The notes below the pieces were generated by a model, which was not told the origin of the DNA, did not search any database, and saw only the letters and a list, made by a program, of their open reading frames with translations. From positions 50,208 to 114,207 of the forward strand of contig WBMZ01011784.1 in NCBI GenBank assembly GCA_013400975.1: a DNA stretch of 64,000 nt, written 5' to 3'. Source of the stretch: Atrichornis clamosus (lineage: Eukaryota; Chordata; Aves; Passeriformes; Menuridae). Shown piece by piece: positions 62,401-64,000 of this stretch (position 1 is its first letter; the number at the start of each line of letters is the position of its first letter). The translations under genes and the position numbers were made by a program.

Positions 62401-64000
62401 CCTCTTGCCCAGTAACATTCAGTGGGGTCCAGTTCTTTCTTCCCCTGCCCATGCCCTGGGGCTTCTGCATGGGAATTGCCTACCTTCTTTGCCTGTCCCT
62501 TTTGCCCTGCCACCCTCAATCAACTTGTGCTTTTCTCTCTGTAGTTGTCACCCACATAAGAACAACACTGACAGAGCCTGTGCAGCATCTCGTCACGCAG
62601 ACTCAGGCCACCCCTGCCACACCCACCAGCAGCACCTCTGTCCCAAGAGAGACCAGCCCTGCCACCAGCCCAGAAGTTCCACTGACAAGGACATTTCCAA
62701 GCTCCAGCTCTTTGCCTGTCACCTCAGCCTCATTGGCTTCTTCCCTCTACTCAACTGTGTCCTCAACAGAGTTGGGAACATCACATCCTGGTAAGGCTCC
62801 CTCCTGCCCTTCCTACTGCTCTGCCTGCTTCTTCCAGCTCCCACCATTCTCTCCTAAGCAGCATGTCCCACAAAGGCCTCAGTTTTGGTGTTCATTCTCA
62901 GTTCCCTCTGCTATTGCCATAGGACCCAGGCAGGTCTGGGGACTGACCCACCCATGACACTGACTGCATCCTGGTCCCTGCAGCTTCACGGATTTGGCTC
63001 TGGGGCACAGACCTTTTTATCAGGGTAGAGACACCCATGAGTTCCTGCCCTACAGCTGCCAATGAGACTCAAGCTAATACACACCTCCCTGTCCTTACTG
63101 TGGTACCCTGAGAATGCACAACGGGGCAGGGGGGAACAAAAGGCAGGAAAACGGGAAACAGATCTTCAGTTTACCGCTCAGGACAGTTTTGGGTGAGAGA
63201 CATAACCCAAGGCATCATCTCTAGCCAAAGGATGCCCAGGCCCTGACAGACATGAAAAGTGCAGTTCAACAAATTCGACCTCATTGACCAGTGCTGACCC
63301 TGAGTGCAAAAGAGTCACCTGTGGAGGGTGGGCAAGAACACTCAACTCCAGGCTAAAGCTCTTTCACTTAGGCCCCCATACCAGAGTTAGTATTGATCCT
63401 CCTTTGAGGAGATGCCATAACATGCTTTGCCTTTCCAAGACTCAACCATTCTTTTCTCTCATCCCTTTCTTTGTAGCAAGGGAGCCAACCAGAGCTAAGA
63501 CACCAACTAGTAAAGTAGTAACAGGTGAGTGCTCTGGTCATGAAAGAAATAAGAGTCATTCCTGGCCAATGCATCCGTATCCCTTCACTAGCCACTGTTC
63601 TCCCATGGATCCCCACCAGCAAAGTCTGCAGCAAGAATATTTTAAAGTGCAAGTAAACAAGTGAAGTCACACATAAAATACAAATACCTCTTCCCAACTC
63701 AACAGTTCCAGAAAGAAGGAGACAAGAGATTAATTGCTAGAAGTTAATCTTCAAAATGGTCAAGAGCAAGCAATCATGGAAAAGAAGCAGGACAGGATGG
63801 GACACATTTAGGATAATGGACACTTTTATTAAAAGCTAAAAAAAACCCCAACAACCAGATGTAGTGGGACCGAAGTCTCCCACCCTGGCCCATAACCGAA
63901 CACAAGGCCTCCAAACCAGAAGAGTCAATATCAACCAACTTCCCATAGTCCATCAACATACAACTGACCTGTCTTTTCCTCCTGGCAGCCTCCACCCAGG
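29420..64000 (+). CDS. MUC6: MUC6 (avian beta-ovomucin), 5' part, 35 exons, runs off the right edge
   Basis: MUC6 encodes a secreted gel-forming mucin. It forms disulfide-linked polymers through its N-terminal D domains and carries O-glycans on a Thr/Ser/Pro-rich region; in birds it is the beta subunit of egg-white ovomucin. The spliced model has a signal peptide (residues 1 to about 18), VWD1 (about 61-209), C8-1 (209-314), TIL-1 (315-396), VWD2 (about 405-560), C8-2 (602-677), TIL-2 (678-760), D-prime (761-866), VWD3 (866-1050), C8-3 (about 1060-1144), a cysteine-rich module (1145-1213) and a mucin domain (1214 onward). All GT-AG junctions join in frame with no stop. The module after D3 (WHYRPC, then GCYNCSHDEYFDHE) is the form I know from human MUC6. 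It passes straight into Thr/Pro sequence without a CysD domain, unlike MUC2, MUC5AC and MUC5B. The 3' end is outside the window. Confidence 0.93.
29472..34692 (+). other. MUC6 intron 1 (5.2 kb)
   Basis: The intron between the signal-peptide exon and exon 2, and the longest in the gene here. It is AT-rich with no recognised transposon. First introns often hold enhancers, but none is identifiable by eye. It ends in (AAAT)n at 34611-34628 and the exon 2 pyrimidine tract. Confidence 0.6.
34611..34628. repeat. (AAAT)n microsatellite
   Basis: Four to five copies of AAAT just upstream of the exon 2 acceptor region. Confidence 0.8.
34693..34755 (+). CDS. MUC6: MUC6 exon 2: N-terminal linker
   Basis: This 63-base exon is phase 1 at both ends. 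It has a strong acceptor (pyrimidine tract, then CACAG) and donor (GAA|GTAAGT). It encodes residues 18-38, a polar segment starting AFEGNYLPHILLQ and rich in Lys/Gln, between the signal peptide and VWD1. Homology cannot be judged by eye. Support is frame, splice sites and position. Confidence 0.7.
34756..38039 (+). other. MUC6 introns 2 and 3 region
   Basis: Contains probable exon 3 (36997-37050) and a rejected exon-like frame (36112-36196). The rest is AT-rich with no recognised repeats. If exon 3 is skipped, this is a single intron of 3.3 kb. Confidence 0.5.
36997..37050 (+). CDS. MUC6: MUC6 exon 3 (probable): N-terminal linker
   Basis: This 54-base frame is bounded by TGTTTTCCAG and CAG|GTAACA and is phase 1 at both ends. 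It can be included or skipped without breaking the frame. It encodes residues 39-56, including an N-glycosylation sequon NRS and an acidic EEE run. Splicing to exon 4 gives FLPTV-LSKESC. Skipping gives Ile at the joint instead. It is less certain than the D-domain exons because the peptide is not conserved enough to recognise. Confidence 0.55.
38040..38280 (+). CDS. MUC6: MUC6 exon 4: start of VWD1
   Basis: Encodes residues 57-136 and opens the first VWD domain with CSTWGGGHFSTFDKYQYDF, then TGTCNYIF, the usual start of a mucin or VWF D domain. It continues with the beta-strand-rich part ending IRSVG. The exon enters in phase 1 and leaves in phase 2 (donor GG|GTAAGA). Closely resembles human MUC6 as I recall it. 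Confidence 0.95.
38977..39103 (+). CDS. MUC6: MUC6 exon 5: VWD1 middle
   Basis: Encodes residues 137-179, including the conserved VIKLPYTSNGIQIAPYGR segment and ending MWNNDDYLM, the core of VWD1. Acceptor TTACAG and donor ATG|GTTAGT. Phase 2 in, phase 0 out. Confidence 0.95.
40256..40343 (+). CDS. MUC6: MUC6 exon 6: VWD1 with the CGMC motif
   Basis: Encodes residues 180-208 with KTCGMCGNYDGYELNEFV. The CxxC motif matches the vicinal cysteine pair of D-domain proteins that form disulfide multimers. Its aspartates and asparagines belong to the Ca-binding loop of VWD domains. Acceptor TTTTAG, donor AAG|GTAAGA, phase 0 to phase 1. Confidence 0.95.
40630..40739 (+). CDS. MUC6: MUC6 exon 7: VWD1 to C8-1
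   Basis: Encodes residues 209-245, including YKFAALQKMDDPSEIC, a recognisable MUC6 joint between VWD1 and the first C8 domain. Acceptor TTACAG, donor TAC|GTAAGA, phase 1 to phase 0. Confidence 0.93.
41660..41867 (+). CDS. MUC6: MUC6 exon 8: C8-1 domain
   Basis: Encodes residues 246-314, the first C8 domain. It has regularly spaced cysteines (ICSQLL, TCSVP, RCQ, DCSEP, NCTCSTLSEYSRQC) and ends with NWRSENFC. NNCT contains an N-glycosylation sequon. Phase 0 to phase 1. Donor GCT|GTAAGT. Confidence 0.95.
42648..42770 (+). CDS. MUC6: MUC6 exon 9: TIL-1, first half
   Basis: Encodes residues 315-355, a trypsin-inhibitor-like cysteine-rich domain starting KCSANQIYEECGSPC and containing the CTYGCFCPEG signature of mucin TIL domains. 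Phase 1 to phase 1. Acceptor GTTGCAG. Confidence 0.95.
43744..43864 (+). CDS. MUC6: MUC6 exon 10: TIL-1, second half
   Basis: Encodes residues 356-395 with an NRT sequon, the cysteine pair QCPC and the conserved NGKTYAPGE step that leads into the next D domain. Acceptor TTGGCAG, donor CTG|GTGAGT, phase 1 to phase 2. Confidence 0.94.
44581..44719 (+). CDS. MUC6: MUC6 exon 11: start of VWD2
   Basis: Encodes residues 396-442: a short cysteine-rich link (GQWNCKDLPCPG), then the VWD2 opening CSLEGGSFVTTFDSRPYRF. Acceptor TTCTGCAG, donor AAG|GTAATT, phase 2 to phase 0. Confidence 0.95.
44895..44999 (+). CDS. MUC6: MUC6 exon 12: VWD2
   Basis: Encodes residues 443-477 of VWD2, with an NGT sequon and the conserved stretch SHSETSLSAIIY. 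Both ends are phase 0. Acceptor CACTCCAG, donor AAG|GTAGGT. Confidence 0.94.
45348..45420 (+). CDS. MUC6: MUC6 exon 13: VWD2
   Basis: Encodes residues 478-501 of VWD2, starting DKIVISQNDLL, followed by a short acidic run and RLPYRS. Acceptor CTTACAG, donor TCAG|GTGAAA, phase 0 to phase 1. Confidence 0.93.
45690..45827 (+). CDS. MUC6: MUC6 exon 14: VWD2
   Basis: Encodes residues 502-547: ITVFRQSSMYVQMHTNFGLE, then a strand region ending QFKGRTL. It leads into the GLCG motif of the next exon. Phase 1 to phase 1. Acceptor CCTTCAG, donor TAG|GTAAGA. Confidence 0.95.
46629..46790 (+). CDS. MUC6: MUC6 exon 15: end of VWD2
   Basis: Encodes residues 548-601: GLCGNYNGDTTDDFMTSMDI, then the TEGTASLFVDSWRAGNC block, nearly the same as human MUC6 as I recall it. 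The first cysteine of the usual CGLC motif is absent: Leu-Gly-Leu-Cys here, with Leu contributed by the previous exon. Acceptor TTATCAG, phase 1 to phase 1. Confidence 0.96.
47109..47200. repeat. (TATTGC)n followed by T-run and purine-rich A-tract
   Basis: TCTATTGCTATTGCTATTG repeats for about 35 bases, then a T-run, then A-tracts broken by single G bases. It lies in MUC6 intron 15. Confidence 0.85.
47382..47476 (+). CDS. MUC6: MUC6 exon 16: C8-2, first half
   Basis: Encodes residues 602-633, including ETHCSILTKKGTVFEKCHAV and NPIPFYK, typical of the C8 domain after VWD2. Acceptor TTCATTAG, donor AAG|GTAGGA, phase 1 to phase 0. Confidence 0.94.
47937..48065 (-). mobile_element. CR1 LINE 3' end fragment in MUC6 intron 16
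   Basis: Begins with AGAATCATAGAGGTTGGAAA, the reverse complement of the CR1 3' end, and continues with CCACCTAAACCATGTCCTTA and a CACATCCACATCTTTCAAAT segment. It ends shortly upstream of the exon 17 acceptor. Confidence 0.8.
48123..48255 (+). CDS. MUC6: MUC6 exon 17: C8-2, second half
   Basis: Encodes residues 634-677: RCVYQACNYEETFPYICSAL and a WRSSTDNC end. An NCT sequon forms across the junction with exon 18. The acceptor (GGGTTTCAG) has a short pyrimidine tract, and a CR1 fragment ends within about 60 bases upstream. Phase 0 to phase 1. Confidence 0.94.
48838..49087 (+). CDS. MUC6: MUC6 exon 18: TIL-2 domain
   Basis: Encodes residues 678-760, the second TIL domain: TCTGNQTFSYNTQACDRTC (with an NQT sequon), EGCQCPKGMYLNHKNEC and SHCPC, ending STITGGIT plus a split Cys codon. 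Acceptor TTTATAG, donor CTG|GTAAGT, phase 1 to phase 2. Confidence 0.95.
49152..49747 (-). mobile_element. Solo ERV LTR in MUC6 intron 18, with target duplication
   Basis: A 596-base element runs from TGTTGAGGGTTAATTGCAGT to CCAGCCAAAACCAGTAGA. It holds landmarks of the same LTR family: GCACCACACAGCAACTCACT, TGTCCTGGCTGTGTCCCCTC, CAACACTGTTTTGGTCACAA and AAGAAAATTAAATCCATTCC. The five bases GTCTC occur immediately on both sides (49147-49151 and 49748-49752), a perfect target-site duplication. There is no internal viral sequence, so it is a solo LTR from LTR-LTR recombination. A 5-base duplication fits an ERVL-type or similar element. Confidence 0.85.
50180..50197 (+). repeat. T-run in the exon 19 acceptor
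   Basis: A run of about 18 T is followed by CCTCCCTAG. It forms an unusually long pyrimidine tract for the 53-base exon 19. Confidence 0.8.
50207..50259 (+). CDS. MUC6: MUC6 exon 19: link after TIL-2
   Basis: A 53-base exon for residues 761-778 (CYCVNGRLSCTGKPQ), the short von Willebrand C-like link of the D-prime region. It follows a long T-run acceptor (TCCTCCCTAG). Phase 2 to phase 1. Matches HCINGRLSC in human MUC6 as I recall it. Confidence 0.92.
50365..50474 (+). CDS. MUC6: MUC6 exon 20: D-prime TIL, first half
   Basis: Encodes residues 779-815: SCKAPKKYVSCSGS, then NKYGAACAPTCQMLATG, the TIL part of D-prime that precedes VWD3. Acceptor TTTCCTAG, donor TGT|GTGAGT, phase 1 to phase 0. 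Confidence 0.95.
51240..51391 (+). CDS. MUC6: MUC6 exon 21: D-prime TIL, second half
   Basis: Encodes residues 816-865: IPTKCESGCVCADGLYEN, then the CVPAEECPCEYGG block. It completes the inhibitor-like fold and leads into the VWD3 opening. Acceptor TTTCCCAG, donor CTG|GTAAGA, phase 0 to phase 2. Confidence 0.95.
51560..51573. repeat. (AT)n microsatellite
   Basis: Seven AT units in MUC6 intron 21. Confidence 0.8.
52148..52289 (+). CDS. MUC6: MUC6 exon 22: start of VWD3
   Basis: Encodes residues 866-913: GKWKCVQKTRC, then STCNLYGEGHITTFDGQRF and the GNCEYIL motif, the start of VWD3. D3 is the domain known in VWF and mucins for N-terminal disulfide multimerisation. Acceptor CTCCCAG, donor ACG|GTAACC, phase 2 to phase 0. 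Confidence 0.95.
52763..52873 (+). CDS. MUC6: MUC6 exon 23: VWD3
   Basis: A 37-codon exon for residues 914-950: DGCSVNRPVSSFKIVTENVI, then CGKSGVTCSRSI. Both ends are phase 0. Acceptor TTTTTTAG, donor GGG|GTAAGC. Confidence 0.95.
53964..54765 (-). mobile_element. CR1 LINE copy with internal deletion, in MUC6 intron 23
   Basis: The left end GAATCATAGAATGTTTTGGG is the reverse complement of the CR1 tail. Read on the - strand, 54591 to 54298 encodes a reverse-transcriptase segment with VIYLDFSKAFDTV (the Asp-containing RT motif). It runs on to about 54130 with frame breaks, then jumps near 54117-54125 to the C-terminal segment VDAPSLETFIVRLDGALSNL. The part between (the remaining RT region and connection region, several hundred bases in a full element) is missing. 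The copy is inactive. Confidence 0.88.
54837..55022 (+). CDS. MUC6: MUC6 exon 24: VWD3
   Basis: Encodes residues 951-1012, starting NLTIILRDETF with an NLT sequon, and later IIPGKYNMTLIWNKHM with an NMT sequon. Both ends are phase 0. The acceptor (CTTCTTCTAG) lies only about 70 bases past the edge of a CR1 insertion. Confidence 0.94.
55450..55689 (+). CDS. MUC6: MUC6 exon 25: end of VWD3 and start of C8-3
   Basis: Encodes residues 1013-1092: ICGLCGNYNGNMKDDFETRS with an intact CGLC pair, LEFVNSWKENPLCGD, then KTCSIINSQVFSACH of C8-3. Both ends are phase 0. Acceptor AATCCAG, donor AAG|GTGAGA. Confidence 0.96.
56115..56271 (+). CDS. MUC6: MUC6 exon 26: C8-3, second half
   Basis: Encodes residues 1093-1144: YYEACVRDSCGCDIGGDCEC, a cysteine-dense stretch, then DWRTPEFC, the end of the D3 assembly. 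Acceptor AATGCAG, donor TGTC|GTAAGT, phase 0 to phase 1. Confidence 0.96.
56603..56741 (+). other. Coding-like frame between MUC6 exons 26 and 27
   Basis: After an acceptor-like CATTTTAG, a frame of about 45 codons reads YDEITLCECQGNEDSCADWN, then KGIKVFQNTIYGGKKR and MNLL before a TAA. It has four cysteines, and its third codon positions are richer in G/C than the surrounding intron. An AATAAA lies 100 bases beyond the stop. Its phase does not match exon 26, so it is not a simple alternative last exon of MUC6. It could be a retrocopy fragment or an exon of an unknown transcript. Confidence 0.35.
56841..56846 (+). terminator. AATAAA polyadenylation-type signal in intron 26
   Basis: AATAAA follows the coding-like frame that stops at 56741, at the distance expected of a short 3' UTR. 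No A-tract follows. It may be chance in AT-rich intron sequence, or the end of a short transcript. Confidence 0.25.
57020..57163 (+). CDS. MUC6: MUC6 exon 27: MUC6-type cysteine-rich module
   Basis: Encodes residues 1145-1192: PVYCEYYNSHKRTGIDDAYS, then CTWHYRPCNCPNQN. The YCxxYN and WHYxPC pattern with a long spacer is the MUC6 arrangement; MUC2 and MUC5 have a shorter spacer and further cysteine-rich sequence after it. Phase 1 to phase 1. Acceptor TTTTTTAG. Confidence 0.95.
57671..57733 (+). CDS. MUC6: MUC6 exon 28: last cysteines before the mucin domain
   Basis: A 63-base exon for residues 1193-1213, GCYNCSHDEYFDHEKEKC and a final Met-Pro-Cys. It is close to the human MUC6 segment that precedes the Pro/Thr-rich region. 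It has an NCS sequon. Phase 1 to phase 1. Acceptor TTCTTCAG, donor GTG|GTAAGA. Confidence 0.95.
58669..58716 (+). CDS. MUC6: MUC6 exon 29: first mucin-domain exon
   Basis: A 48-base exon for residues 1214-1229, GEVNVTTTPDTSSPSP, with an NVT sequon. From here the sequence is Thr/Ser/Pro-rich and cysteine-free, as expected for an O-glycosylated domain. Phase 1 to phase 1. Acceptor TGCAACAG, donor CAG|GTTAGT. Confidence 0.85.
58850..59396 (+). mobile_element. CR1 LINE 3' end in MUC6 intron 29
   Basis: About 545 bases match the CR1 ORF2 C-terminus and 3' end: ATCAGAGGGCTGGAACACAT, TCCTATGAGGAAAGGCTGAG, GGTTGTTCAGCCTGGAGAGG, GGGCTTATAAGAAGGATGGG, then the tail CATTCTATGACTCTATGATG. Frameshifts and small deletions break the frame. 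Confidence 0.9.
59935..60114 (+). CDS. MUC6: MUC6 exon 30: mucin (PTS) domain
   Basis: A 180-base exon for residues 1230-1289, rich in Thr, Ser, Pro, Val and Ala (for example SSSPTVSTETTKPTITAKIT), with no cysteine and few acidic residues. No exact tandem repeat is visible. Phase 1 to phase 1. Acceptor TTCTCTTAG, donor CTG|GTAGGT. Confidence 0.88.
61213..61482 (+). CDS. MUC6: MUC6 exon 31: mucin (PTS) domain
   Basis: A 270-base exon for residues 1290-1379 and the most threonine-rich so far (for example MTTTITTPSLTTSMKRTMAT and TTSSRPTQTTSQSTT). The acceptor CTCCTAAAG is weaker than most, but the frame is open throughout and exactly fits phase 1 to phase 1 with donor CCAG|GTAACT. Confidence 0.87.
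62119..62160 (+). CDS. MUC6: MUC6 exon 32: short PTS exon
   Basis: A 42-base exon for residues 1380-1393, ESEGTEATTLYYPE. It is acidic, with two tyrosines, and differs from its threonine-rich neighbours. Phase 1 to phase 1. Acceptor CTTTACAG, donor GAAG|GTAAGA. It is short, so support rests on splice sites and phase. Confidence 0.72.
62545..62790 (+). CDS. MUC6: MUC6 exon 33: mucin (PTS) domain
   Basis: A 246-base exon for residues 1394-1475. It starts VVTHIRTTLTEPVQHLVTQT and then becomes Thr/Ser/Pro-rich (TPATPTSSTSVPRETSPATS). Acceptor CTCTCTGTAG, donor CTG|GTAAGG, phase 1 to phase 1. GC content is higher here than in the D-domain exons. Confidence 0.86.
63477..63524 (+). CDS. MUC6: MUC6 exon 34: short PTS exon
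   Basis: A 48-base exon for residues 1476-1491, AREPTRAKTPTSKVVT, more basic than its neighbours. Strong acceptor (pyrimidine tract, then TTTGTAG) and donor ACAG|GTGAGT. Phase 1 to phase 1. Confidence 0.76.
63989..64000 (+). CDS. MUC6: MUC6 exon 35: start only, cut by the window edge
   Basis: A strong acceptor (GTCTTTTCCTCCTGGCAG) is followed by 12 bases that read Ala-Ser-Thr-Gln when joined in phase 1 to exon 34. The exon and the rest of the gene continue beyond the window. Confidence 0.6.

Larger units (their letters stand above)
38281..63988 (+). other. MUC6 introns 4 to 34: contents
   Basis: Most are 100-1,200 bases, AT-rich and without features. The exceptions are intron 16 (CR1 fragment), intron 18 (solo LTR), intron 23 (CR1 copy), intron 26 (coding-like frame and AATAAA) and intron 29 (CR1 3' end). 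Intron 15 holds simple repeats at 47109-47200. GC content rises in the last introns, from about 62 kb on. Confidence 0.6.

Noticed and set aside
63284..63664. Long frame spanning exon 34 in another reading frame
   Set aside because: The MUC6 phase selects the 48-base exon at 63477-63524. The longer frame is a shadow in GC-richer intron sequence.
1..64000. Bacterial-type systems (CRISPR arrays, operons, phage or defence islands)
   Set aside because: The sequence is intron-containing vertebrate DNA with avian LINEs and LTRs. No regularly spaced repeats or closely packed frames were found.

Overview
This window looks like nuclear DNA from a bird, probably a songbird. The sequence shows exon-intron structure with GT-AG splice sites, AT-rich introns and CR1 LINE fragments with the avian ATTCTATGAT-type tail. 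It also carries two copies of an endogenous-retrovirus LTR family that I recall as abundant in passerine genomes. No bacterial features (operons, CRISPR arrays, origins) are present. The species assignment is inference from the repeats.

The only protein-coding gene I can support is the 5' half of a gel-forming mucin on the + strand, MUC6, whose avian product is the beta subunit of egg-white ovomucin. I assembled 35 exons by hand from 29420 to the right edge. All junctions keep one open frame of 4,486 coding bases (about 1,495 residues). The order is signal peptide, short linker exons, VWD1-C8-TIL, VWD2-C8-TIL, D-prime, VWD3-C8, the MUC6-type cysteine-rich module ending at the Cys-Met-Pro-Cys segment, and then a Thr/Ser/Pro-rich mucin domain that leaves the window. 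The mucin domain is built from small exons that are all phase 1-1. A TATA box lies about 105 bases before the start codon.

Bases 1 to about 29,300 are intergenic as far as I can see. They hold a CR1 tail (841-1050), a CpG-island-like block (about 3146-3560), a moderately GC-rich block (8480-9470), a CR1 reverse-transcriptase fragment (12679-12782), a GC-rich stretch (14041-15640), a degraded LTR (18116-18710) and an unidentified GC-rich reading frame on the - strand (27992-28306). In mammals MUC6 and MUC2 are divergently transcribed, so this region may be a mucin-cluster intergenic spacer, but no MUC2 exon is visible.

MUC6 introns hold a CR1 fragment (47937-48065, -), a solo LTR with a perfect 5-base target duplication (49152-49747, -), a CR1 copy with an internal deletion (53964-54765, -) and a CR1 3' end (58850-59396, +). 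A short coding-looking frame followed by an AATAAA signal (56603-56846) sits between exons 26 and 27 and is not explained by the MUC6 model. I found no convincing undescribed biological system. The most useful leads are the modular mucin-domain exons, the unexplained frame at 56.6 kb, the unidentified frame at 28 kb and the two CpG-rich blocks.
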